Positions 10,101-19,928 of a stretch of DNA of 64,000 bases are shown here, in pieces. The notes below the pieces were generated by a model. It was not told the DNA's origin, did no database searches, and saw only the letters and a list, made by a program, of their open reading frames with translations. This stretch comes from Cryptosporidium bovis (taxonomy: Eukaryota > Apicomplexa > Conoidasida > Eucoccidiorida > Cryptosporidiidae): positions 1 through 64,000 of the forward strand of contig VHIT02000046.1 in NCBI GenBank assembly GCA_009768925.2, given 5' to 3'. The translations under genes were made by a program, and so were the position numbers. Numbering within the stretch: the stretch's first letter is position 1; each line of letters begins with the position of its first letter.

Positions 10101-12489
10101 TCTTATTTTCCATTGTTATTCCAGACCATTCAATGCTTTGCCTTGCACTATTTGTTCTGGATGAATTTATTTGTTTGTTATCTCTCATTTCAATATCGTT
10201 TTTATATTCAATGTTATTAAACATTTTGTCCATTAGTATAAATAGTCTATTAAATATTTTCTTCTCTCTTTCCATAATTGCATCATTTTTATTTATGATT
10301 GAATTTAAATTTAATTCATTTTTAATATTATCTGTAAAATTAGACAATAATAACAATGATGATTTTAATTGCAATATATGTCCTGTAATATCGATAGCAA
10401 TTATTCTATAATTTGGTTTTGACGAATGAAACATGAATGGTAATATAGATATTATCCTTCTATATATTAAATGTGGATATTTAAATGGAAGATAGTTTAT
10501 ATTAATTTCATGCATATTTTCATTGTCAATTGTGTTTAGTTTATAATCAACTATATAACTTGACAAAAATGAAATAAATGAATTTATTCCTTTGATATTA
10601 TCTATTGAGTTATCATCTTCATCAAATAATGACTGTTTTAATATATCAAATAGCAACATTTTTGTTGAATACTTGTCTTCAGATGACTGGATTATTGACG
10701 GAATTAATACAGAGTGTATTTGATCGATTATATTTTGCCTTGCATCCGATTTATCGCTTGATAATAGATATAATGAGAAAACAAAACCTATAAATGGATC
10801 ATTTAAAAATAATTCATTGTTTGATATCTCGCTATTATTTTGAAGTTTTGATGATAGTATATTGTCAATGTAATAATATTCACTATTCTTAATACTTTCA
10901 GAAAGTTCCTTTAATACTTCTATTCCATATAATAGCTTCTCTTTTTTTTTTATTTCATATTCATTATCATATTTATAAGTTTTCTCTGAATCAGATAATA
11001 ACTCATAATCACCTTCTTTATCGCTTTCATAATAATTGTTCTCACTGTTAATATTATTTACTCCTTGAAGATATTGTATTTCAGAAATTTTTCTTATTAT
11101 TAAAATCATATTTGGATATACAATCTCAGGGAACAATATTATTACATCCTTTATTAATTTAAAAACTAAATGGTTTAAGGAATTTTGATTTTTATTTCCA
11201 CTAACACCATTATTCAATGAATTCGTTGTGTGAACTTCATTTCCTATTATTAAAAGTGGTATCAATTTCCTAAATAATATTATTGTTGAATATAAAACTA
11301 TCTCAATATTTACTGATTCTAACTTAATCACTCTGAATCTTTTGCTTTTAATTTTGTTATAATCGCTTATATGTCTTATATATCTATTCTCTCCAATATT
11401 GATAAACAGCAATAATATACCAATTACAATCATTCTTGATATACTAAAATTCTTGCTTTCAATAAACGAATATATTAATTGTAAATTACCATTTGAGGAA
11501 TAATCGACCAATCTTGAAATTATTGTTTTAAAATTATTTATTTCACTCCAATTTTTTAACTGATATTCGTTGTTATATATTAACAGTTCTGTTAATCCTT
11601 CAACAAATTCATTAAAACCTTCCAGACCAATTTGTGAAGTATTATTTGAAATATCCATATTTCTACAAAACAAAACTAGACAATTTATTAACTTTAATTG
11701 CAAGTCAACAATATCTTCATTTTTTTTTATTTGTTCAAGCCCAGAAAAGACGTTTTCTTTGTTATTTGACTCATAATCATCTGAATCATCATTTGATTCA
11801 GAGTCATCCTTTTTTCTTTTTTTTTTACTAATTTTTTTACTATTGATATTACTATGGCTATCACTGTTTTTTAAACCACTTTCGTTAATCATTCCCATTA
11901 CTTTTCTTATAATATATGGTCTTAACATCGTTGTTATTTGTGGTTTACATGGCAATGAAGATATTAACAAATAAATCATTGCAGAGTAATAACCCTTTAT
12001 ATCACCTAAACTTATATTTACAAAAAGTTTGCCAAAGAATATCTTTAAAACTTTCTCAGCTTCATTCTTATTAGTTTCTGTACAATAACCACTGCTAGTT
12101 ATAAAATTATTCCAAATGAGTACCATATCATCTATATAATTCCCAGTCCCTAAAACAATACTTGAATAAAATAAATTGAACAATTTTGTGTAGTTTTCAA
12201 TATTTGAATGATCTGTAAAAATACACTCATCAATATCTATTTCACTTCTTTCAATACTTTTATAGTACTCCCAACAATCAAATTCCTCATTATCTATAAC
12301 AAAATCACTCAAGGAAACAGTTAACTTTGATGTTGAAGATCTTCTTGCACTTCCAATAAATCGTCTTGAAGAACCGGATATATTTAAGTATTTTCTTTTT
12401 GCTGAAGATAAACTACTAGAATTATTTATTAGACCGTTTTTTTCCGATACATCCACTACCTCAATTTTTTTTTTATGCCTTTTACTCAT
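7174..12489 (-). CDS. Condensin II subunit D3-like HEAT-repeat protein
   Basis: 1771 residues, alpha-helical throughout with HEAT-type repeats. The C-terminal third has the Cnd1/CAP-D3-type block LRKQAIILLSDLIGQGYIKL, then FVETMCYLNNW, then a segment equivalent to the D3 stretch KIYKFLLEHFTDEQ (here KKYIFKFIFNHLSDKQK). Together these resemble CAP-D3 rather than CAP-D2. It would act as a chromatin-associated non-SMC subunit loading SMC2/SMC4 for mitotic chromosome compaction. A Lys/Asp/Ser-rich segment near residues 215-250 (KKKRKKDD) may be a nuclear localisation signal. The N terminus is basic and Ser-rich. The protein is Asn/Ile-rich, like its neighbours here. The start ATG is the first in frame. 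D3 versus another HEAT scaffold is inferred from memory of the C-terminal block. Confidence 0.75.
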   Translation of the reverse strand: MSKRHKKKIEVVDVSEKNGLINNSSSLSSAKRKYLNISGSSRRFIGSARRSSTSKLTVSLSDFVIDNEEFDCWEYYKSIERSEIDIDECIFTDHSNIENYTKLFNLFYSSIVLGTGNYIDDMVLIWNNFITSSGYCTETNKNEAEKVLKIFFGKLFVNISLGDIKGYYSAMIYLLISSLPCKPQITTMLRPYIIRKVMGMINESGLKNSDSHSNINSKKISKKKRKKDDSESNDDSDDYESNNKENVFSGLEQIKKNEDIVDLQLKLINCLVLFCRNMDISNNTSQIGLEGFNEFVEGLTELLIYNNEYQLKNWSEINNFKTIISRLVDYSSNGNLQLIYSFIESKNFSISRMIVIGILLLFINIGENRYIRHISDYNKIKSKRFRVIKLESVNIEIVLYSTIILFRKLIPLLIIGNEVHTTNSLNNGVSGNKNQNSLNHLVFKLIKDVIILFPEIVYPNMILIIRKISEIQYLQGVNNINSENNYYESDKEGDYELLSDSEKTYKYDNEYEIKKKEKLLYGIEVLKELSESIKNSEYYYIDNILSSKLQNNSEISNNELFLNDPFIGFVFSLYLLSSDKSDARQNIIDQIHSVLIPSIIQSSEDKYSTKMLLFDILKQSLFDEDDNSIDNIKGINSFISFLSSYIVDYKLNTIDNENMHEININYLPFKYPHLIYRRIISILPFMFHSSKPNYRIIAIDITGHILQLKSSLLLLSNFTDNIKNELNLNSIINKNDAIMEREKKIFNRLFILMDKMFNNIEYKNDIEMRDNKQINSSRTNSARQSIEWSGITMENKISDNNVNFAQCEMSLQLYNLILFLLERTKDISPNVRIKSISILSLIITAIYELMNGVADDKKSFLSGISAIIDDFVQSNKPVIPIMDIIIELVFDEKAICRKGSLLLWDSFFSYIKSKNVNILNKKSYILQIFKKTLTDSSIIVRRHSLQSLYALYCYSPQYKWISNMWINYGLPTIIDTENIIVDKTTEICYNMLLEQIKKLSEYMINYNNNKDNVYEYIMNMKSEYVFSWISLKSNKENQIQTISLYRICIRNIIKKYPLLLQPLVEFLNTLIDFFIKLFNHSTENNLSDKKIEFPDLPFIIMEEIYVYINQNSNIGIQDDNLYLLTENIYKILEICVMNEYDDKKIISSSISLNNLLLITNSLLEIYKLIMSSYNIHVNTGNNKTSNKLLSSYEKIIYNNCDFYSRLTKMLIDYDEFDKSNNIFLRTVVSSSSLSTILYLIYLWDEVNGKKNSNKEMNSWILKNKKLINNSDLKCIFPEISEKSKNIELIYTGCINKLSIQINKIRQNVTNNVFLNVRILGELFLLNYTLTNINTNSPNKEKKDIVKIMKIIDSNNIELIIPYIEELYKYYGHIYSNYQNDGNNDINIKHIESIMSVLILALGQGCYSNNNIANNIIKNYLIPDVLDSNAPLSIRNNIVILLHDLYILHTTLVDPHLSNLFSLIIKDRKENNSEDKTLILRKQAIILLSDLIGQGYIKLRGAYFLKLLNSLVDRNNNIRNIAHGIFERILLRTNTSILVQNFVETMCYLNNWLDHPCIKALNINDKMSIMKNSELIIQGFNEDEKKYIFKFIFNHLSDKQKNEIIIRIVHDFLALFIDQSNILKLPDSYDKNDGKTLKDALYLLYSPELCIYHKYSKKSYNKISTKINSSNVLGDENELIVQESAIEPSELNNKNCTNILLKELIQASLAIDIIPTLLSLKHLMKQSCSPFIKDVHKCIGELLKDYKNNLSSIIQDNTLIKELEYDFRMGLI

Positions 12490-13259
12490 AATTTTAAATA
12501 AATTATAGTAATAAGAGTGGTATTGCTACTTGATTAACTATATTATAGCCGAATGTAATGGTAATGACAATAATAAACTAACGTCTACCCTAAAAATTTA
12601 ATGAAAAAAAAATATTTTGTTGGATTCTTTTTCTCATTAATTTTATTTCACCTCTTCCGTTTTTTTTATTACATGTATTTGTGGGGTACTCACCCTGTAT
12701 TTTTTTGCTTTCCCGGTTATAATATGTCAAAAAAGGACATGAAATAGTAGAGGGAAATACATTAATTAATTTTAGTCATAAAATTTCTTTGATTATTTAA
12801 TTAGTATATTTATTATCTATTTAGCAAATATACTTTAATTTTAAACTTTAAGTTCCTTAAGTATTTTTTTCACATCAATTATTAATATCCACATAAATAT
12901 TTGAATAATGAATATATTTACATATATATATACCGGTATCAAAATGCATGTGGATGCTAGCAAAATCATTAAAATGCAAAAATTACAGTAAATGCATGCA
13001 AACACGTGCTAAATTTTTTTTTATAGAAAAAGCAATTAATGCTAATCTAATTAATTTAAAATACTAATAATAATAGAATTCTTTCCAAAAAAGTAAAATA
13101 GATAGATAACTAAAATAATTGTTAATAATTATATTATGTGTTTATTCCATGAAATAGCGATAATATTCAAACGTTAACGGGAAAAATTATACATATATTA
13201 GTTTATTTGAAATTGGAATATCTTATCAAACATTACAGGGTGAAAAGCTGGATGATAAT
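12490..13259. promoter_or_regulatory. Divergent promoter region, condensin D3 / bZIP
   Basis: 770 bp of AT-rich DNA between two divergent genes. It holds a perfect TGCATGCA (12993-13000) immediately followed by the palindrome CACGTG (13003-13008), 250 bp upstream of the bZIP start. Poly-T/poly-A tracts lie around 12650 and 13010. No coding potential was seen. Confidence 0.5.
12993..13008 (+). promoter_or_regulatory. TGCATGCA plus CACGTG composite motif
   Basis: TGCATGCA at 12993-13000 is the palindrome recognised by an ApiAP2 factor class known in Plasmodium and Cryptosporidium. Two bases later lies CACGTG, a G-box/E-box core bound by bZIP or bHLH factors elsewhere. Both are upstream of a bZIP gene, which makes autoregulation thinkable but unproven. 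Confidence 0.4.
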
Positions 13260-14483
13260 ATGAGCTGCGACTACGGAATAGACAGTAAATTATTATCTCC
13301 ATGTACAAATAACAGAATATTAAACTACAATGTTCAAAGAAATAGTTACAGGAGTTCACTGTCAACGAACAATACAATTAGATCCCCAAGAAGCAAACAA
13401 ATGATTGATGAAATATTGTTTGATAATAACAATAAAAACAACAGCCACATTTGTAATAACAGTCACAATATAATTGAAGGTATGGAAAATCACTTTTCAA
13501 TATTGGAAGAGAGACAAAACAATTATTTATTAATAAATCAAGAGTCAAATTTACTATCACCAAAAAATATGAATATATCTAACCAAAATTTAGACGAAAT
13601 GGTTATACAAAGATTAAACAATAAAAAAAGAAGGTATAAAAGAATAACAAAATTAGATATTGATACTAGAAATAATTTGGGAGTTCCAACAAATAATTCT
13701 CAGATAGAAAGAAATTACCAAAATATAATAAAATACAGTTCATTAATTGATACAAATTCACAAGAATTTAATGAATTGCCACAATCAATACAAAAAAAGA
13801 TATTGCAAATGATTAGAAATAGGCAGTCTGCCCAAAAACATAGAGATAAACAAAAGATAGAAAGACAGAATTTAATTCAAGAAAATATTAGCTTACGTGC
13901 GAGAATTGTAGAATTAACGAATGAACTACATGAGTTGCACATAAAATACTCAAAATTATATGAAAATGCAGAGCTGATTCCTCAAATTAAGAATGAGTAT
14001 AAATACACAGAATACTATACAGATAGAAATGTAAATATAATTGAATCACATAATGAATTTGTGAATATTAAAAACAATAATGATAATAATAATAATAGTA
14101 ATAATAATGATAATGGTAATAATAATGATAATAATAGTAATATTAATATGCATAACAGTAGCAAAGATAAGATAGAATATTGCGTTAAGAATCAAGAAAT
14201 TGATTGTGGATTTAATTTCACACCAATGGATGATTATTCAAACATGAATATTTGGAGTGCAATGTACAATAATAAGAAGATTAATGATAATAAAAGTAAA
14301 GACGTTAACGATATTATTTGTGTGAACAAGGACGCAATTAGTGATATTATAAATAACAACCATATTAAAGACGATAATATTTGTAGCCAAATAATGAATA
14401 TTAATCCGAGCATAGATTTAATTCCTTGGGTTGGGGTACAGTCATCTATTTCATGGAATAAGCAAAGTAATATTGGATATTAA
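13260..14483 (+). CDS. bZIP transcription factor
   Basis: 407 residues with a textbook bZIP in the middle. The basic region RNRQSAQKHR gives N-x7-R (Asn187, Arg195), followed by exact 9- then 6-residue spacing to Leu205, 212, 219, 226 and 233. That is a five-leucine zipper continuous with the basic region. Flanks are Asn/Ser-rich, and a pure Asn/Asp repeat (about codons 268-300, AAT-rich) follows the zipper. It presumably binds DNA as a homo- or heterodimer in the nucleus; target and partner are unknown. bZIP proteins are scarce in Apicomplexa, where ApiAP2 factors dominate. The start ATG at 13260 is the first in frame. The gene is intronless and transcribed away from the condensin D3 gene. 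Confidence 0.85.
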   Translation: MSCDYGIDSKLLSPCTNNRILNYNVQRNSYRSSLSTNNTIRSPRSKQMIDEILFDNNNKNNSHICNNSHNIIEGMENHFSILEERQNNYLLINQESNLLSPKNMNISNQNLDEMVIQRLNNKKRRYKRITKLDIDTRNNLGVPTNNSQIERNYQNIIKYSSLIDTNSQEFNELPQSIQKKILQMIRNRQSAQKHRDKQKIERQNLIQENISLRARIVELTNELHELHIKYSKLYENAELIPQIKNEYKYTEYYTDRNVNIIESHNEFVNIKNNNDNNNNSNNNDNGNNNDNNSNINMHNSSKDKIEYCVKNQEIDCGFNFTPMDDYSNMNIWSAMYNNKKINDNKSKDVNDIICVNKDAISDIINNNHIKDDNICSQIMNINPSIDLIPWVGVQSSISWNKQSNIGY

Positions 14484-14809
14484 TTGAAGGAATTAAACAA
14501 AATAAAAAGCGATAAGTAAATCAAGTGTCAACAATTTTGCATAATTAGTTTAAAACAATATGACATAATCTATATATATAGTAATCAATGAACAATCTAC
14601 ATTGGTTATGTATAAATAAATCGTTATTAACAATAAAAAGAAATTTTGTTATAAACAGCGCTATTTAAGTCGCAAAAATTTTATTAAAAAAATTACAATT
14701 TTTTTGTTGATTATTATAATTAATTAATTTTATCTAAAAATCAAAGAATAAAGAGTTAAAGGGACAGCAAATAATTTGAGAATAAATAACTAATTAAATA
14801 AGGAAATAA
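14484..14809. other. Short intergenic region
   Basis: 326 bp between two co-oriented genes. It is AT-rich with T-runs near 14695-14705. No RNA gene or coding signal was seen. Confidence 0.5.
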
Positions 14810-15865
14810 ATGAATGAAGATAATAATGTTGATGAAATAAAAAAGGACGAAAATATAATAAATAATATTAAGAATGGGGTTGATAACGATGATAAGCCAA
14901 TAACAAGTTTAAGAATAGGGATTGACTATCAAATATCAGAAGATGATGAGGAAATAAATATACAATGTGAGAGAATAGGCAAAATAGAAAACTTATCAAA
15001 ATGTAAAAAGTTAAAATCGTTAATGCTTATTTCGAATCACATTAAAAAGATAGAGAATTTGGATGAATTGCCACTACTAAATACTCTTGAATTGTATCAG
15101 AACAATATTAGAAAAATACAGAACTTGGATAAATTATACAATTTAGAGGTATTAGATTTGTCATTTAATCGTATAAAAAAAATAGAGAATTTGGACAATC
15201 TTAAAAAATTGAGAAAATTATTTTTAACAAACAATAAAATAAAAGTAATTGAGGGATTGGAAAATAATTATGAATTAGAGTTACTTGAATTGGGTAGTAA
15301 TGATATAAGAATAGTAGAAAATATAGATCATTTAAAAAATTTAAAGGAATTATGGCTTGGAAAAAATAAAATAACAAGAATGGATAATATCCCAAAATAC
15401 GATAACATAAATATATTAAGTTTACAGAGTAATAGATTAACGGAATGGTCTGAAAATTTTGTAAATAATATTAAAAATATATCAGAATTATATTTAGGCA
15501 ATAATCAACTACATGATCCACCAGTTGATTATTTTAATAATTTGAATAATTTACAAATATTGGATTTAAGTGGTAATAAAATAAGCAAATTGGAGGAAAT
15601 ATCAAAAATACCTAATATTGAGGAATTATGGTTAAATAATAATATTATTGAGGACATTAATGAAATAAAACATTTAAGGCGATTAAAAAATCTAAAAACA
15701 ATATATTTAGAACAAAATTCTATTCAGTATCAATTAGGTCCCTCATATAGGATATCAATAATAAATATATTGCCTTGGATTACCCAGTTAGATGCAATAC
15801 CATTAACTAGGAGTGGTGAAAATAAATTAAACTTTGATAATGATTTAAAGACAGAAAAAGAATAA
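14810..15865 (+). CDS. SDS22: SDS22-type LRR protein, PP1 regulatory subunit 7
   Basis: 351 residues made almost entirely of about 11 leucine-rich repeats of the 22-residue SDS22 subclass, repeating L..L.L..N.I..IENLD..., from about residue 50 to 320, after an acidic Asn/Asp/Lys N terminus. The cap region LPWITQLDAIPLT matches the LRR cap of SDS22. The family binds protein phosphatase 1 catalytic subunit and controls its maturation and mitotic function. The repeat phase and length (human PPP1R7 is 360 residues) fit well. Other SDS22-like LRR proteins (axonemal LRRC, U2A') are alternatives, but the 22-residue repeat run and whole-protein length favour SDS22. Confidence 0.85.
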   Translation: MNEDNNVDEIKKDENIINNIKNGVDNDDKPITSLRIGIDYQISEDDEEINIQCERIGKIENLSKCKKLKSLMLISNHIKKIENLDELPLLNTLELYQNNIRKIQNLDKLYNLEVLDLSFNRIKKIENLDNLKKLRKLFLTNNKIKVIEGLENNYELELLELGSNDIRIVENIDHLKNLKELWLGKNKITRMDNIPKYDNINILSLQSNRLTEWSENFVNNIKNISELYLGNNQLHDPPVDYFNNLNNLQILDLSGNKISKLEEISKIPNIEELWLNNNIIEDINEIKHLRRLKNLKTIYLEQNSIQYQLGPSYRISIINILPWITQLDAIPLTRSGENKLNFDNDLKTEKE

Positions 15866-16145
15866 ATATAAATGACTAACTTTAAGATTTAAACATAAAA
15901 TTAATGGTGAAACAATGCAGTAACAACAAATCAGTTAGTTAATAACCTTTGTTCATCAATTATTGAAATGGTTAGTAATGGCAGCCACACTTAACATAAT
16001 CATCTAATTATTGCTTAAATAAAATTAGTTTTACAAGTGGGGAAATTGTACTATATATATTTTAAAACATATAATTAAAGTATTGTTAAAATATTGCTAT
16101 TATTACTATTATTTGCTAATAACAACTAATCGGTTAATAATAAAA

Positions 16146-19121
16146 TTAGAAGTCAAATCCAAAAATACTCCTTTGAGGTTGAGCAGCCTCTCCTTGTTTT
16201 TCACACCACTCTATAAAAGCGGGGTTACTGCCACAAGTATAGACACTTTTGACATAGCAACAACCACATTGGGTAGCACCAGCGGAAAAAGAAATGACAC
16301 CAATAGGATTGGGCCAGTATAATGGAGGATATAAGCTACCAAGCCATCCAACGATAAAGTAAATGATAAGAAGCAGTGCTGAGAGTATCCTAAAGGTCCA
16401 AAGAAGTTTTTTTTCTCTCAGGCTTTTGATTCTTTCCCTAAAAAAAATTTTTAATTTTGTAACAATTTTAACCTTTTCAACAGGTATACGATCAATTAAT
16501 ATCATTAAATCCGTTCTTCTTTTGATTCCATGATCATCAACAACAAGCCCAATACCATCATTATTATAATCACAATCTGATTTTTCAATTTTCATCTCTC
16601 TAATTAAAGCATTTTTTTTAACCCTCTGATTTTTTCTCCATTGCTGAGCTATTTTTGAATTTCTTTTATCCATCTTTTTTCTTTTTTTCTCTTCTAGTTG
16701 CTTGTTTATCCAGTCTTTATCTTGTTTCATAAACAATCTAAAAAGGGGGAGAGCAGCCATTCTATTGTATCGATCTAATCTATCCTCGGGTGAACAGCCT
16801 TTACATGCCTTCATAGTAGCAAATGTGTATAAAATACCTACAATAAAACCACCAATATGGGCCCATGGATTTGTAACACCTGTAAAAGACAATACCATAC
16901 CAATAACAAGTGAAAATAGACTAAATATAAACATGAACATTGGAGTCGGTAAATTATCCCAATTTTCAAATGTATAAGGAATTGACGCAGCAGTAATACC
17001 AAAAAGGCCACCTGAACTTCCAACAGTAAGTGAACACGGTGATATTACAGCAACAGCTAAATTACCACCTACACCAGATAAAAAGAAAAGTAGAAAAAAT
17101 CTTAACATACCCCAATCAGGTTCAATCATATACCCTAGCTGTGCTTGTGATATTACATTAAAACCAATATGTATAAATCCAGTATGCATCCACATAGCCC
17201 AAAACATACGAACTATTTCACCATTTCTAAGTTCATTTACAACAAGTCCACCAAGGGCACTTAGGGTTTTGGAGCAAGGACCGAGCATTGAATTGATACT
17301 AAATGACTCAACATAAACACCTCCACAATCTGATGAACTATTACTACTGTTTGTCCATTTATTTAGACGATTGTATATTAATGATTGAAAAAAGATTCCA
17401 ACAAGAGCAAATGATGTTGTTAATACAACAAAGATTCTTCCATGTATTGGATTTACCCATTTACGTATTTTGGATGCAGTTGTTGATTGTGTAAATGGGT
17501 CTAATTCATTGACATGATATGAGCTATCAGTTTTAACAGCATCTATGTTAATTTCTCTTGCGTTTGGTCCAAGTGCTATATTAATTTCCGTTTCTTCACC
17601 ATAAAGCCACTTTAGATGGCCATGTAAACCATATTCATCTAGTTTAAATGTATTACCAACTTCATATGGACTTACTTTTGTATCTTTTTGTGCATCAACT
17701 AACTTTACCATTTGAACGCTTGTTCTTCCAACTCCCATACTGCCTTGATTTATAATAACACCACCTATAGTGGAGTCATTTTCGTTATTACCCTCAGAGG
17801 CATTTACTACTTGTGACTCTGAGAGCCTGTGAGTGTTTACATTTTGTGGCACTGAAAGAATGTTGTCCCTGTAATTTTCTTCAGGATCTATGGTTACTAT
17901 TGACTCAACTATTGCTTTTAATTTGGTGCCTTTGTTTTCAACGGAAACTCTTCTGCTTTCCTGCACATCCGAGATGTCTATTGTTATATTAGTGTCTCTT
18001 GAATTATCATCTTTGATGATTCCACTTTTACTTTCCAAAGACGACAGACTATTACTACTCATTATTTGACTCCTTATTTTAGAAAATACATCTAATATTG
18101 AATTTCTAGGTCTCTCTTCGTCTGGATTTGTTAAATCTGTCACTATATTATCGCTGTCTCTATGATTCTCCCTTATAACTGCATTACCATAAGTACCCCT
18201 GTCCCTAGAAATACCTTTACTTTCTCCCTTGGGAATAATTACTTCCATACCATCTATAATGTTAACATCATTGCTTTGACTACTTGTACTGTTTTTGTAC
18301 ATCGCCGTTGATGTTCTTTTGTCACCTGGTTTCGTAGAGTCTGGAAAATCTCCCATATTAACATTCCCGGCATTATTGTTATTTACGGTTTGTGAATAGT
18401 TATAGCTATCTGCGACAATTTTAGATGGTGGATTAGTCTTTGGAATGACTGCAGTTGTAGTTGCTGCTACACCTGCAGCAGTGGCTGCAACTGATCTAAT
18501 GTCACGCCCTCTTGATTGGAATTTTTTCGGAACTACTCTGCTTCTTTCGGTTGAATTTACGGGTGGAACACTGAACAGTCTCAATTCATCATTTGTTGGG
18601 ATTCTTCTATCATTATTATTGTTATCATCTGGCTGCAATCTAAGTGACTTCCTAGGAGATGGCTGGGCAGAGGTAACTTGATTATCTGTTGAAACCTTTT
18701 TAAAGTTAGTATAATTTTCATTTGCACTATTAATATTTGACCCACCAAATAGAGCTGCGTTAGTTAAAACTATCCCTGCTGGTTTTGCCTTAACTGTTGA
18801 GTTCTTACTCCCATACTTTAAACTGCTTTTGTTAAAATTCTTAGGCGAAACTTTAACCACTCCACTATTACTAAGTTTAAATGCATTGCTACCACTTCTT
18901 TTGGCTCCAACAAATAAATTTTGAGTGTCTGTCAGGCTTTGTCTTGATAATCCTGAATTTCCGCTTCCAACCATACTGAATTTCGGAATTGGAGCTCTTG
19001 AAGGAGTTGATCCTTGGCCAATATTCATACCCGAGTTAATGCTCCCTCTACCACCTGATGGCAATGTCTTTACCATCGGCCTCTTCGCACCATCTTTAAA
19101 GGCAAAGTCTGACTTATCCAT
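16146..19121 (-). CDS. Rhomboid-family intramembrane serine protease with long N-terminal tail
   Basis: 991 residues. The first about 550 are a Ser/Asn/Pro low-complexity, probably cytosolic region. A rhomboid core follows (about 555-800): the extra-membrane WMHTGFIHIGFN loop, catalytic GSSGGLFG with Ser703, and NPWAHIGGF with His755, so the dyad is intact and this is not an inactive iRhom. A basic cytosolic linker and one further TM segment (about 907-930) come next. The C-terminal ectodomain has at least five cysteines (CGCCYVKSVYTC...WCEK). Apicomplexan rhomboids shed TRAP/TSP-type adhesins from the surface; two TSP1 surface proteins lie only 4-8 kb away. The cysteine-rich tail and very long N terminus are unusual. 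Which ROM subfamily it belongs to is not resolved. Confidence 0.9.
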   Translation of the reverse strand: MDKSDFAFKDGAKRPMVKTLPSGGRGSINSGMNIGQGSTPSRAPIPKFSMVGSGNSGLSRQSLTDTQNLFVGAKRSGSNAFKLSNSGVVKVSPKNFNKSSLKYGSKNSTVKAKPAGIVLTNAALFGGSNINSANENYTNFKKVSTDNQVTSAQPSPRKSLRLQPDDNNNNDRRIPTNDELRLFSVPPVNSTERSRVVPKKFQSRGRDIRSVAATAAGVAATTTAVIPKTNPPSKIVADSYNYSQTVNNNNAGNVNMGDFPDSTKPGDKRTSTAMYKNSTSSQSNDVNIIDGMEVIIPKGESKGISRDRGTYGNAVIRENHRDSDNIVTDLTNPDEERPRNSILDVFSKIRSQIMSSNSLSSLESKSGIIKDDNSRDTNITIDISDVQESRRVSVENKGTKLKAIVESIVTIDPEENYRDNILSVPQNVNTHRLSESQVVNASEGNNENDSTIGGVIINQGSMGVGRTSVQMVKLVDAQKDTKVSPYEVGNTFKLDEYGLHGHLKWLYGEETEINIALGPNAREINIDAVKTDSSYHVNELDPFTQSTTASKIRKWVNPIHGRIFVVLTTSFALVGIFFQSLIYNRLNKWTNSSNSSSDCGGVYVESFSINSMLGPCSKTLSALGGLVVNELRNGEIVRMFWAMWMHTGFIHIGFNVISQAQLGYMIEPDWGMLRFFLLFFLSGVGGNLAVAVISPCSLTVGSSGGLFGITAASIPYTFENWDNLPTPMFMFIFSLFSLVIGMVLSFTGVTNPWAHIGGFIVGILYTFATMKACKGCSPEDRLDRYNRMAALPLFRLFMKQDKDWINKQLEEKKRKKMDKRNSKIAQQWRKNQRVKKNALIREMKIEKSDCDYNNDGIGLVVDDHGIKRRTDLMILIDRIPVEKVKIVTKLKIFFRERIKSLREKKLLWTFRILSALLLIIYFIVGWLGSLYPPLYWPNPIGVISFSAGATQCGCCYVKSVYTCGSNPAFIEWCEKQGEAAQPQRSIFGFDF

Positions 19122-19305
19122 TGAAAAATGACTTATTCTACTTTTTCGATTTTATTGTCTTACGTATGATTTATTTTGTTGGGAGTTACTATTGCATATA
19201 TTTAATTTTCTATTGCTTATTAAAGTAGTAAATCAATATCCTTACCTTCACGCCCCTGTTATTTAAATATATCAATGGTCCTTTCTATTCAAACTGAAAA
19301 AACAT

Positions 19306-19339
19306 GTATATATATATATATATATATAATATATATATA
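19306..19339. repeat. (TA)n microsatellite
   Basis: An uninterrupted TA dinucleotide tract with one phase slip (ATAATA), in the 5' flank of the rhomboid gene. Likely length-polymorphic between isolates. Confidence 0.8.
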
Positions 19340-19928
19340 CTTGCCAACAATACAAACGTTTTCACTTCTTCTCACTGTATAAAAATAAAATACAAGTCCT
19401 ACTTTCTAACTAACTTAGCGGTAATATCTAACTTAACGATTTGTTTGTTCTCTCACTTGTATCTTAAATCTTATACCGTCTTTGTTATACTGAATATATA
19501 TCTGTAAGGTTACTAGTTTAATTCTAAACTGCGTAAATTCTTACCGGTTTATTGAGTTTTACAGATTTATATACATATATATGCATCATATATATATGTA
19601 TATACACGAACTCAAATATGCATATTTATTCACATATACACGTAAATGTATATATGCAACTGTATTGTTCAAAATAAATTCCGAGAGGATTCCTTCTATA
19701 TTTAAATTATTATAAGACCAAGACACTTTTAATCTGTATTATTTCTCTATTTTTAATATCATATATAAATTTAATACACACACGACCTCATTGATATATT
19801 AACCTATTTTTCATACACACAAGTCTTTTTAGACATTAACAAAAGGCGGGCAACATGCTAAATATAATGTCTGTGGGAAAATATCTTATTGGAAATGAAA
19901 ATATGAGCAAATAATTATTTTACAAATA

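Noticed and set aside
14064..14160. AAT repeat as a possible satellite or CRISPR-like array
   Set aside because: It is an in-frame Asn/Asp tract of the bZIP protein with no spacer structure.
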